Assembly (NCBI GenBank): GCA_002409285.1
Contig: DHUT01000019.1
Coordinates: forward strand, 4,043 to 17,747
Length of the DNA stretch: 13,705 nucleotides
Direction: 5' to 3'
Source: Firmicutes bacterium UBA5227
GTDB taxonomy: Bacteria > Bacillota > Clostridia > Tissierellales > Sedimentibacteraceae
The notes beneath the pieces were generated by a model. That model had not been told where the DNA came from and did no database searches. It saw nothing but the letters and a program-made list of their open reading frames with translations. Below are positions 1 to 6,359 of this stretch, piece by piece. The first letter of the stretch is position 1, and each line of letters starts with the position of its first letter. Made by a program: the position numbers and the translations under genes.

Positions 1-764
1 ACGCTGTTTATAACAGCTTCAGTTTTATAACCGGCTGAACTGATTTCAACAATAGCCGCATCTCCGGTTTTAACTTTATTCACAAGACTTGCTACTATTC
101 CAAATTCAATGGTTACACTGTCAGAATCAACTATTGTTACGGGAGGATTGGAGGATGTTGCATATTCTCCTTCAACAATATTGACACTTGAAACTATCCC
201 CGGTATAGGGGCTTTAACTTCAGCATTTTCTAACATCGATGCTGCATTGGAATAAGCTACCCTTGCCTGTTCAACTCCCATTCTTGCTGCTTCCAAGGAT
301 TCATCAGATGCAGCAAGTTTAGCTTGTTCATACTGGGTTTCCGGAACTGCTCCTTCTTCGTACAGCTTTGCAATTCGCTCAAGATTATCCTTTGCACTTT
401 GTATTTGAGCAGCACTTACGTCAAAACCGGCTTTTGCTGCTTCATAAGCCGTAAAAGCCTGAGTCACCTGTTTTTGAATATCATCTTTATCCATTACAAA
501 CAGAACTTCATCTTTTTCTACTCTGTCACTCACTTTTACATTTATCTTTTCGACTTTTCCTGCCATCAAAGGTATTACAAACACATCCTTGTCTGCAAAC
601 ACTTTTGCTGTCATAAGATTTTCTATGTATAGCTCCATAGGCTTCAGCGTTTCTACTTCCACAGGCGTATAAGCTTCTTCTTCGGCTGCATCAGTTACTT
701 CACTTGTTGTGCAGCCTGCAAGAACAAATGCGGTAATTAATAATAATGTCAATACTCTTTTCAA
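1..764 (-). CDS. RND-type efflux periplasmic adaptor, lipoprotein (3' end outside window)
   Basis: This is the N-terminal part (about 254 codons) of a membrane-fusion protein; the rest runs off the left edge. Such adaptors link an inner-membrane pump, usually an AcrB-like RND transporter, to the outside, held to the membrane by a lipid. The start is TTG at 764-762, chosen because GGAGGG (769-774) sits 4 nt upstream and the protein then begins with a lipoprotein signal: K2, R3, a hydrophobic run, and lipobox LAGC with Cys18 as the lipidated residue. After this comes a first lipoyl/barrel half (GKVEKINVKVSDRVEKDEVL), a coiled-coil hairpin rich in Ala/Glu/Gln, and the second lipoyl half (APIPGIVSSVNIVEGEYA). 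It has its own promoter and operator, so it is probably a unit separate from the ABC exporter behind it. The pump gene is expected downstream but is not visible. Family call is firm; the substrate is unknown. Confidence 0.85.
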   Translation of the reverse strand, partial: MKRVLTLLLITAFVLAGCTTSEVTDAAEEEAYTPVEVETLKPMELYIENLMTAKVFADKDVFVIPLMAGKVEKINVKVSDRVEKDEVLFVMDKDDIQKQVTQAFTAYEAAKAGFDVSAAQIQSAKDNLERIAKLYEEGAVPETQYEQAKLAASDESLEAARMGVEQARVAYSNAASMLENAEVKAPIPGIVSSVNIVEGEYATSSNPPVTIVDSDSVTIEFGIVASLVNKVKTGDAAIVEISSAGYKTEAVINS

Positions 765-784
765 ATTGCCCTCCAAATTTTTCG

Positions 785-798
785 ACCGACCGGTCAGT
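785..798. promoter_or_regulatory. TetR-type operator palindrome
   Basis: The sequence ACCGACCGGTCAGT has a perfect 8-bp core, GACCGGTC (788-795), and matching outer bases at 785/798 and 786/797. GACCGACCGGTC-like palindromes are typical TetR/AcrR-family operators. It lies immediately downstream of the predicted start of transcription (about 801) and upstream of the adaptor's ribosome site, where a bound repressor would block transcription. No tetR gene is visible in this window, so the repressor is inferred. Confidence 0.6.
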
Positions 799-807
799 TT
801 TAATAAA

Positions 808-836
808 ATTATAACACCTGCTAAATATGCTGTCAA
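808..836 (-). promoter_or_regulatory. sigma-A promoter of the lipoprotein adaptor gene
   Basis: On the minus strand the -35 is TTGACA (836-831), the spacer is exactly 17 bp (830-814), and the -10 is TATAAT (813-808). Both hexamers match the housekeeping consensus perfectly. The predicted +1 is near 801, about 37 nt before the TTG start. Such a strong promoter next to a palindromic operator suggests expression is set by repression. Confidence 0.8.
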
Positions 837-897
837 TCAAGACATTGTAAAATTCGAATATTTAAGCTTTCTTTAATTTTCAGTTAATGTAACTTTA

Positions 898-922
898 ATG
901 ACAAGTGAACGGGAGCTGTCAT
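898..922 (-). terminator. weak hairpin after the ABC exporter operon
   Basis: ATGACA (898-903) and TGTCAT (917-922) form a 6-bp stem with a 13-nt loop directly after the permease stop codon. No U-run follows on the minus strand, so this is a poor intrinsic terminator and may not stop transcription. It is the only candidate seen between the permease gene and the adaptor promoter. Confidence 0.25.
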
Positions 923-2041
923 CTATTCTATTTTCTTTTTGAATTTTTTAGATGCAAGTACAATGAAGAACACACCAAATCCGATTAATATAAAAAACTC
1001 CTTGTATAATTCTGCTAATCCATTGCCCTTTAATATTATTCCCCTAAGAACATTAATAAAATGCGTCAACGGCAGTACACTGCCAAGTGCCTGGACGAAC
1101 TTTGGCATTGCATTTCTGGGAAACATATATCCTGAAAGCAACATATTGGGCATTATCATGAACATTGAAAGCTGCATGGCTTCAAGCTGGCTTTTTGCCA
1201 CAACAGAAATATTAAGGCCGACACCTAATGCTCCAACTAAAAATATTACAGAATAAAGCAATAATAAATTTATACTTCCGGCAATAGGCACGCGGAACCA
1301 GAACACGCTCAGCGACAATGCCAGAACAATATCTACAAAACCAATGAGTACATATGGAATAACCTTGCCTAACATCAGCTCCATCTTTGTTATTGGAGTA
1401 ACTATCAGCTGCTCCATGGTGCCACGTTCTCTTTCCCTTACTATTGAAAAGGATGTAAGCATCAAGGTAACTGTCTGCAATATAACCCCTATAAGCCCCG
1501 GAATATTAAAACGGGTGCTGTCCATATTCGGGTTATACCACACCCTGGTCCTTAAATCTAAAGGCTGAGGCATGGATGCACCTAACATCTTCTGTGTAAT
1601 TTTTACAGACATAGATTGAACAACTCCTCCGGCTGAGGATAATACTGCTTGTGCAGTTGTCGGGTCTGACCCATCTACTATTAATTGTATTTGAGCTGTC
1701 CTTCCGCTTTTTATATATTCTGAATATTCAGGTGGAATTACAATCCCGGCTCTTGCATCTCCGTTGTCAATATATTTTTCAATTTCTTCTATACTTTGTA
1801 CATGATAATCTAAATCAAAATATTGGGAATTTGCAAAGCTTTCCAAAAGCACCCTGCTTTCTGTTCCAATATCATTATTCATCACAACTGAAGGTATGTG
1901 ATCCACATTAGTAGAAGCAACATAACCGAACAGGAGCAACTGCATAATTGGCATTAGAAAGATAATAGTCATGGTTCTTTTGTCTCTTTTTATTTGAAGA
2001 AATTCCTTCCTGATAATAGACCCTATTCTTTTATAATTCAT
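923..2041 (-). CDS. ABC-2 type exporter permease (YbhR/YbhS-like)
   Basis: The 372-residue protein has the layout of ABC-2 permeases: a short basic cytoplasmic N-terminus (RKEFLQIKRDKRT), a first membrane segment at about 24-42, a large extracytoplasmic domain to about residue 180, then five hydrophobic segments. Between the second and third lies the coupling-region signature (SIVRERERGTMEQLIVTPI) that contacts the ATPases. The start has GGAAGTG about 4 nt upstream. It follows the second ATPase gene after 16 nt and is last in a four-gene operon with the adaptor and two ATPases. E. coli ybhGFSR has two permeases, whereas only one is present here, so a permease homodimer is inferred. The substrate is unknown; drugs, toxic organics or cations are the usual guesses for this family. 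Confidence 0.88.
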   Translation of the reverse strand: MNYKRIGSIIRKEFLQIKRDKRTMTIIFLMPIMQLLLFGYVASTNVDHIPSVVMNNDIGTESRVLLESFANSQYFDLDYHVQSIEEIEKYIDNGDARAGIVIPPEYSEYIKSGRTAQIQLIVDGSDPTTAQAVLSSAGGVVQSMSVKITQKMLGASMPQPLDLRTRVWYNPNMDSTRFNIPGLIGVILQTVTLMLTSFSIVRERERGTMEQLIVTPITKMELMLGKVIPYVLIGFVDIVLALSLSVFWFRVPIAGSINLLLLYSVIFLVGALGVGLNISVVAKSQLEAMQLSMFMIMPNMLLSGYMFPRNAMPKFVQALGSVLPLTHFINVLRGIILKGNGLAELYKEFFILIGFGVFFIVLASKKFKKKIE

Positions 2042-2057
2042 ACTACACTTCCATAAT

Positions 2058-2990
2058 CTATATTTTTTTTCTTTCTTTTTCTACAAGGAAAACAAAAACA
2101 TCTTCTAAGGTGGGCTTTACTTTTTTCATACTATAAACCTCCATATTATTTTCTGTTAAATAACCTTTAAGCTGGTTCAAATCAATATTTGATTCTGTCA
2201 TAGCATGGATTCCCGCTCCATATACAGAAGCATCTTCAACTCCCTTTTTTGACTTTAACAATTCAATCGATTTTAATATATTTCTAACCTTGATTTCAAT
2301 TATATCTCCTTCTATTACTTTCTCCTTTATTGATTTTGAAGTATCTAAGGACAATATGTCGCCAAAGTATAAAAAACCTAAAGAATTGCAGTGTTCCGCC
2401 TCATCCATATAGTGGGTGGTAACCAATATGGTCACTCCTTTTTTAGACATATCATAGATTATATCCCAAAATTGCCTTCTTGCTATGGGATCGACTCCTC
2501 CCGTGGGCTCATCCAAAAGCAAAATCTCCGGTTCATGAATTATTGAACAGCCTAATGCAAGTCTTTGTTTCCAGCCTCCGGAAAGATTCCTCGTTATCAT
2601 ATTTTCTCTTCCAACCAAATCAGCCATTTCCAAAATTTCTTTTTTCTTTTGTTCCAACTTGTCTTTAGGTACAGAATATACTCCTGCATAAAAATCAAGG
2701 TTTTCATCTACGGTCAAATCTTCGTAAAGACTGAATTTTTGGGACATGTAACCTATGTGATTTCTTATTTTTTCACTATCCTTTTTTATATCATATCCAA
2801 GAACCCTGCCTGTTCCGGATGTAGGGCTTATTAATCCCATAATCATTCTTATGACTGTTGTTTTACCTGATCCGTTAGGTCCTAAAAAACCAAAAACATC
2901 TCCTTTTTTAACATTGAAGCTTACATTGTTAACAGCAAGAAAATCATCAAACTTTTTTGTTAAATTTTGTATTTCAATAGCATTTTCCAT
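2058..2990 (-). CDS. ABC transporter ATPase, canonical catalytic site (YbhF C-half-like)
   Basis: A 310-residue nucleotide-binding subunit with a full motif set: Walker A GPNGSGKTT (K43), Q-loop Q84, signature LSGGW (136-140), Walker B ILLLDEP (D160, E161), D-loop GVDP, and H-loop His193 in TTHYMDEAE. The C-terminal 90 residues form the accessory domain ending in TLEDVFVFLVE, as in CcmA/YbhF-like ATPases. A longer reading frame extends to 3083, but the start at 2990 is chosen: it has AAGGT just upstream, follows the previous stop by 7 nt, and gives an N-terminus that aligns with its neighbour. It aligns without gaps to the other ATPase over about 200 residues, so the pair is a duplicated or split version of the double ATPase YbhF, with this one as the active half. 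Confidence 0.88.
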   Translation of the reverse strand: MENAIEIQNLTKKFDDFLAVNNVSFNVKKGDVFGFLGPNGSGKTTVIRMIMGLISPTSGTGRVLGYDIKKDSEKIRNHIGYMSQKFSLYEDLTVDENLDFYAGVYSVPKDKLEQKKKEILEMADLVGRENMITRNLSGGWKQRLALGCSIIHEPEILLLDEPTGGVDPIARRQFWDIIYDMSKKGVTILVTTHYMDEAEHCNSLGFLYFGDILSLDTSKSIKEKVIEGDIIEIKVRNILKSIELLKSKKGVEDASVYGAGIHAMTESNIDLNQLKGYLTENNMEVYSMKKVKPTLEDVFVFLVEKERKKI

Positions 2991-2997
2991 TTTTACC

Positions 2998-3921
2998 TTA
3001 TCTCTTTTCACTTTTAATAATATTGACAAATACATCTTCCAAAGCTGGAGCTGCTTCATTAATGGAAATAACCTTGATGCCACTTATTTTCAATTTTTCT
3101 TTCAGCTTTTTAATCGACTCAAGACTTTCAGTTACAACGTGCAGACCTTCACCCATCAAATAAGCATCCATAACATATTCCTCTTCTTGAACCAGAGTTC
3201 TTGCAAGGTGATTGTCATCAGAATAAACACTTAACAAATGATATCCGAAACCATTAATAATATTATCCGGATTATCCTTTCTGATTATTCTTCCCTTGTC
3301 CATTAAGCCTACCTCGTCACATCTTTCAGCCTCATCCATATAAGGGGTGCTTACAAAAATAGTTGCTCCTTGATCTCGTAAGTCAAATAAAATCTTCCAA
3401 AATTCCCGCCTTGCAACAGGATCAACCCCTATGGTAGGCTCATCTAAAAGCAAATACTTAGGTGAGTGAATAAGGTTGCATGACAGTGCCAATTTTTGCT
3501 TCATTCCCCCCGAAAGCTGATCCGCCAATTTATATGAGTGGTCTGTAAGATTGCTGAACTTTAACAAAAATTTGATTTTTTCCTTGCTTTCCTTTTTTGG
3601 AACTTGATAAACTTTAGAGTAAAATACCAAATTTTCCATAACGGTCAAATCTCCGTATAAGCTGAATTTCTGCGGCATATAACCAATATGGTTTTTTATT
3701 TCATTGCTTTCTGTCAATATATCATATCCGCCAATTTTAGCAGTGCCCTTGTCAGGAGTCAAAAGTGAGCAAAGCATTCTCATTGTAGTTGTTTTCCCTG
3801 CCCCATCAGGGCCTACCAAGCCAAATATGGTGTTATTTTTAACTTCCACATTTAAATTATTAACTGCTGTTATATCTCCGAATTTCTTTGTCAGAGAATG
3901 TATTTGAATACTATCTATCAT
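2998..3921 (-). CDS. ABC transporter ATPase with altered H-loop (YbhF N-half-like)
   Basis: A 307-residue nucleotide-binding subunit. Visible motifs are Walker A GPDGAGKTT (K43), Q-loop Q84, signature LSGGMKQ (136-142), Walker B YLLLDEP (D160, E161) and D-loop GVDP. The H-loop reads STPYMDEAE, with Pro193 (codon 3343-3345, CCT) in place of the catalytic histidine that the partner ATPase keeps at the same position. The first ATPase half of fused YbhF/RbbA-like proteins is, as I recall, also degenerate here, so this fits an asymmetric ATPase pair in which one site hydrolyses ATP poorly. The gene starts 11 nt after the adaptor gene, with GAGGT upstream, and is followed by the second ATPase after 7 nt. 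Family call is firm; the functional effect of Pro193 is inferred. Confidence 0.87.
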   Translation of the reverse strand: MIDSIQIHSLTKKFGDITAVNNLNVEVKNNTIFGLVGPDGAGKTTTMRMLCSLLTPDKGTAKIGGYDILTESNEIKNHIGYMPQKFSLYGDLTVMENLVFYSKVYQVPKKESKEKIKFLLKFSNLTDHSYKLADQLSGGMKQKLALSCNLIHSPKYLLLDEPTIGVDPVARREFWKILFDLRDQGATIFVSTPYMDEAERCDEVGLMDKGRIIRKDNPDNIINGFGYHLLSVYSDDNHLARTLVQEEEYVMDAYLMGEGLHVVTESLESIKKLKEKLKISGIKVISINEAAPALEDVFVNIIKSEKR

Positions 3922-3932
3922 TTTTACCTCAA

Positions 3933-5159
3933 TTAATCTATTTTAATATTTACATCAACAGGCATGCCGGACTTTACAACTCCATTTGAATCTAAAACTT
4001 CAATTTTTACTTCAAATACCGTGTTTACTCTTTCTTCTTTAGTCTGAATATTTTTTGGAGTAAATTCGGCACGATTATTTATTCTTGTCACCCTTCCTTT
4101 AAAGACTTCATCCCCGTGAGAATCTACATATAAATTGACATCCTGACCTACCTTTATATGTCCAATATTAGCTTCTGAAATGTAGGCTTTTATTTCTATA
4201 TTATCCGAATTGTAGATTTCAGCTGTCAGCTTACCCATTGCAACAAGTTCCCCTTCCTTTACAAACACACTGTTAACAATGCCGGCAATAGGCGACTTTA
4301 TTGACAACTTTTCCAATTCTCTTTCAGTTTGACCTAAAATATTTTCTGCTTGCTTCAGCTGGACTTCTGCTACTTTTAACTGACCTTCCAGTTGGCTGAG
4401 CTGAGTTGTGCCATTTGACACTGCAAGTTCATAGCTCGCCTTAGCCTGCAACATTTTATTTTCTGCGGACTTGGCAATGGTTTCTGTCGGTTGGGATTTA
4501 ATTACATTTAACTGAGCAACAGCTGCATTGTACTGGGCTTCTCCCATATAGTAACCTTTCAATACTTCATCATAATGACTTTGTGATATAGCCTGCTGTT
4601 CAAAAAGTTCTTTGCTTCTGGCTAAATTAACTTTTGCATAATCGTAATTAGTTTTCGTCTGCTTTACCATTTCTTCAGCTTGTTTAATTTCATCATCACT
4701 TGCACCTTCCATTACTCTTTGATACTCTGCTTCAACTGATAAATAGGCATTGTAAGCCTGCTGGATCATATCCTGATTTTGCACGCCTAAATTATTCATA
4801 TTGTTGATAAGCATTTCAATATTTTTTTCTGCTATCTGCACATTTATAAGAGCCTGGTCGTGCTGATTATGTAATGCTGTGTTTTCAACTACGGCTATTA
4901 CATCGCCTTGATTGATTTTGTCTCCTTCTGTTGCTTTGATTTCCGCTACTGTACCTATTACTTCACTGCTGACAGATACTGTATTATTCTCAACAGTTCC
5001 CGAAGCTCCAATATATGTTCCATCATCAGCATATACAAACGCTGAATCACTTCTCATAGAAGCATTGAAAACATATATTGCCAAAAGAACAATAATTACT
5101 GCAGCAGGCATAATAATTATTTTCCCTTTACCTTTGATAAGATTTAATGTCTTTTTCAT
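3933..5159 (-). CDS. HlyD/YbhG-family membrane-fusion protein of ABC exporter
   Basis: The 408-residue adaptor has a short basic cytoplasmic start, one membrane anchor at about residues 13-31, a first lipoyl half (GTVAEIKATEGDKINQGDVI, about 69-88), a long coiled-coil hairpin (about 95-280, rich in Ala/Gln/Glu/Lys), a second lipoyl half (SPIAGIVNSVFVKEGELV) and a beta-barrel (IEIKAYISEANIGHIKVGQD). It ends in the usual GMPVDVNI strand. The start has GGAGG 5-9 nt upstream. It is first in the exporter operon, followed at 11 nt by the first ATPase. Its anchor is a transmembrane helix, not a lipid, unlike the adaptor at the left edge, so the two belong to different pumps. Its promoter faces a divergent Crp/Fnr-type regulator gene. 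Confidence 0.88.
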   Translation of the reverse strand: MKKTLNLIKGKGKIIIMPAAVIIVLLAIYVFNASMRSDSAFVYADDGTYIGASGTVENNTVSVSSEVIGTVAEIKATEGDKINQGDVIAVVENTALHNQHDQALINVQIAEKNIEMLINNMNNLGVQNQDMIQQAYNAYLSVEAEYQRVMEGASDDEIKQAEEMVKQTKTNYDYAKVNLARSKELFEQQAISQSHYDEVLKGYYMGEAQYNAAVAQLNVIKSQPTETIAKSAENKMLQAKASYELAVSNGTTQLSQLEGQLKVAEVQLKQAENILGQTERELEKLSIKSPIAGIVNSVFVKEGELVAMGKLTAEIYNSDNIEIKAYISEANIGHIKVGQDVNLYVDSHGDEVFKGRVTRINNRAEFTPKNIQTKEERVNTVFEVKIEVLDSNGVVKSGMPVDVNIKID

Positions 5160-5197
5160 TCTTTCCTCCGTTTTTCTTGATTATGACCAACTTTTTC

Positions 5198-5203
5198 AGT
5201 ATA
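5198..5203 (-). promoter_or_regulatory. predicted -10 of the ABC exporter operon promoter
   Basis: On the minus strand TATACT (5203-5198) matches the -10 consensus in five of six bases. There is no recognisable -35 hexamer 17 bp upstream, as expected for a promoter that needs an activator. The predicted +1 is about 5191. A 14-bp palindrome lies centred 41.5 bp upstream. An alternative -10, TATTAT, overlaps three bases further upstream. Confidence 0.5.
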
Positions 5204-5225
5204 ATATAAAATAATAATTAAAACC

Positions 5226-5239
5226 GTTACTATGGTAAC
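5226..5239. promoter_or_regulatory. Crp/Fnr-type operator, GTTAC-N4-GTAAC
   Basis: A perfect 5+5-bp inverted repeat with a 4-bp spacer (TATG) lies between the divergent regulator and exporter genes. The spacing is the same as FNR sites (TTGAT-N4-ATCAA), but the half-site differs. Its centre is at -41.5 relative to the predicted exporter start, the classical class II activation position. The same site lies about 100 bp upstream of the regulator gene and could also mediate autoregulation. Binding by the adjacent regulator is inferred from position. Confidence 0.55.
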
Positions 5240-5324
5240 TAATTTAAAAGATAATACGATAAAATAGGACACACATTATATGCTATGTATCTACTTGGTA
5301 AGCATTATAGAAAATGTCCTTGAA

Positions 5325-5330
5325 AAGGAG
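5325..5330 (+). promoter_or_regulatory. ribosome binding site that fixes the regulator start
   Basis: AAGGAG lies 10 nt before ATG 5341. An upstream in-frame ATG at 5314 would place this site inside the coding region and has no ribosome site of its own, so 5341 is the better start. Confidence 0.75.
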
Positions 5331-5340
5331 ATATACATTA

Positions 5341-6018
5341 ATGGATAAATATATAAAATTTCTTGCTAATATTAATTTGTTTAAATGTTTTAACGGAGAA
5401 GAGCTAAGTAAAGTATTTGAACAAAGTTTTGAATTAAAAGAATATTCAAAGGATTCAATTATTTATCTACAAAATGAAACGTGCAAAAGTATGGATATAA
5501 TTTTAGATGGGGCAATTATAATACAAAAAATAGATGCAGAAGGTAAGGTGCTTCCAATTAATGATTTTTCAAAAGGAGATATCATTGGTGAAAACTTGCT
5601 TTTTTCAGTAGAAAATAAATATCCAATGACTATATCAGCAAAAAGCGATGTAAAAATACTTCACGTTGATAAAAAACTTGTACTTAAATTATGTCAATCA
5701 AACAAATGTTTTTTAATTAATTTTTTACAGTTATTATCAAGTAAAACATTATTTTTATCTAACAAAATAACATCAACAATGAAAACATTAAGGCAAAGCA
5801 TCATTGAATTTTTAATATATGAGTACTATTCACAGAAAACAAATAAAATAAAACTTAAAATGCCAAAGAAAGAATTAGCTGATAAAATTGGTGTTCAGAG
5901 AACATCTCTTTCTCGTGAATTAAACAAAATGCGCAAGGAAGCTCTCATTGATTTCAATAATAAATATATAATCATAAAAGATGTAGAATTGCTTAATGAA
6001 TTACATGTAGAAAATTAA
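5341..6018 (+). CDS. Crp/Fnr-family transcriptional regulator
   Basis: The 225-residue protein has the normal length and layout of the family: an N-terminal cyclic-nucleotide-type beta-roll (about 18-112, with IILDGAIIIQKID and FSKGDIIGENLLF), a long dimerisation helix (about 125-165) and a C-terminal winged helix (about 172-213) with MPKKELADKIGVQRTSLSREL. Recognition-helix residues aligned with Crp R180/E181/R185 are R187, T188 and R192. FNR's Glu209 is Thr188 here, so the site should not be TTGAT. Four cysteines are present (C16, C48, C118, C123), but not in the FNR cluster arrangement; the ligand is unknown. It is divergent from the exporter operon and shares with it a GTTAC-N4-GTAAC palindrome, so it probably regulates that exporter. 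No terminator follows; the his promoter begins 10 bp downstream. Confidence 0.88.
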   Translation: MDKYIKFLANINLFKCFNGEELSKVFEQSFELKEYSKDSIIYLQNETCKSMDIILDGAIIIQKIDAEGKVLPINDFSKGDIIGENLLFSVENKYPMTISAKSDVKILHVDKKLVLKLCQSNKCFLINFLQLLSSKTLFLSNKITSTMKTLRQSIIEFLIYEYYSQKTNKIKLKMPKKELADKIGVQRTSLSRELNKMRKEALIDFNNKYIIIKDVELLNELHVEN

Positions 6019-6027
6019 ATTTTATTC

Positions 6028-6056
6028 TTGACTTTGTATTTTTATGGTAGTATACT
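6028..6056 (+). promoter_or_regulatory. sigma-A promoter of the his operon
   Basis: The -35 is TTGACT (6028-6033), the spacer is 17 bp, and the -10 is TATACT (6051-6056). Each hexamer has one mismatch to consensus. The predicted +1 is near 6063, giving a leader RNA of about 300 nt before hisZ, with the leader-peptide start only about 17 nt from the 5' end. Confidence 0.78.
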
Positions 6057-6079
6057 GTATTTTAAATAAGAGGTGCAAC

Positions 6080-6139
6080 ATGGAAAACAAAGTTTTGTTC
6101 GTGCAATTACATCATCATAGGTACAGAGTTTGTAAGTGA
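6080..6139 (+). CDS. hisL: his operon leader peptide with three consecutive His codons
   Basis: A 19-codon frame encodes MENKVLFVQLHHHRYRVCK. It has a ribosome site (AGAGGTG, 6069-6075) 4 nt upstream and a consensus promoter just before. The His codons are CAT CAT CAT at 6110-6118. The stop codon TGA (6137-6139) lies between two arms of a foldable RNA, and an intrinsic terminator follows 77 nt later, ahead of hisZ. A His run in a short translated leader upstream of his genes is the hallmark of ribosome-mediated attenuation. The peptide itself is not expected to have a function. The symbol is by analogy with E. coli; the sequence is not homologous. Confidence 0.72.
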   Translation: MENKVLFVQLHHHRYRVCK

Positions 6140-6184
6140 TAATACATTACAAGCTCTATTGGTCGTTTTACAAAAGGGCTTGTA
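6126..6184 (+). ncRNA. mutually exclusive leader hairpins (his attenuator switch)
   Basis: Arm A, GAGTTTGTAA (6126-6135), pairs with arm B, TTACAAGCTC (6147-6156), over 10 bp with one U-G pair. Arm B also pairs over 9 bp, with one G-U, with arm C, GGGCTTGTA (6176-6184), so A:B and B:C exclude each other. A ribosome stalled at the His codons (6110-6118) would cover part of A and favour B:C. Downstream, AUGGUU (6195-6200) can pair with AGCCAU (6217-6222) in the terminator stem and act as antiterminator. This resembles the A-F scheme of enteric his leaders, although a clear C:D pairing is not seen. Confidence 0.55.
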
Positions 6185-6215
6185 TCTGTGGTGAATGGTT
6201 AATAAATAGAATTTT

Positions 6216-6247
6216 AAGCCATCCGGGTATAAGCCGGGTGGCTTTTT
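6216..6247 (+). terminator. intrinsic terminator (his attenuator)
   Basis: AAGCCATCCGG (6216-6226) and CCGGGTGGCTT (6234-6244) form an 11-bp, GC-rich stem with one U-G pair and a 7-nt loop, followed by a T-run (6243-6247). It lies between the leader peptide and hisZ with no gene ending just before it, so it most likely acts as a conditional attenuator. It would also stop read-through from the upstream regulator gene. Confidence 0.85.
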
Positions 6248-6251
6248 GTAT

Positions 6252-6351
6252 GTCAACCGCAACGAGTTCCCAATTTATGCGACCAAAGAAAGCAAATAAA
6301 TTGGTGAACGCAGACTGTAACCTACGATGTATGGAAATACGCCGAAATAGG
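6252..6351 (+). ncRNA. possible structured RNA between attenuator and hisZ
   Basis: This stretch contains a long stem: GTTCCCAATTTAT (6266-6278) pairs with ATAAATTGG plus GAAC (6296-6309), 13 bp with one bulged U, around a 17-nt loop. Short outer pairings are possible (GUC/GAC). Nearer hisZ, a small hairpin UGUAU-GGAA-AUACG is nested between CCTA and TAGG, the latter overlapping the hisZ ribosome site. I do not recognise it as a known riboswitch class, and no T-box motif is present. It may influence hisZ translation or stability, or may be fortuitous. Confidence 0.35.
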
Positions 6352-6359
6352 AGGAAGTA

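Noticed and set aside
324..632. Plus-strand open frame opposite the adaptor gene
   Set aside because: It is low-complexity, Phe/Cys-rich and antisense to a clear efflux adaptor, with no ribosome site.
2991..3083. N-terminal extension of the second ATPase
   Set aside because: The extra 31 residues come from reading the end of the first ATPase gene in another frame; ATG 2990 has a ribosome site and aligns with the paralogue.
3704..3907. Plus-strand open frames opposite the ABC genes (also near 939-1911, 2480-3234 and 4912-5214)
   Set aside because: They are shadows of the conserved minus-strand exporter genes, with atypical amino-acid composition.
5314..5340. Upstream ATG for the Crp/Fnr regulator
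   Set aside because: It would put the AAGGAG ribosome site inside the gene and has none of its own; starting at 5341 gives the normal family N-terminus.
6231..6265. T-box-like bases GGGTGG ... ACCGC near the attenuator
   Set aside because: GGGTGG belongs to the terminator stem and ACCGC lies 15 nt further on, so the contiguous AGGGTGGNACCGCG element is absent. I see no specifier stem-loop either.
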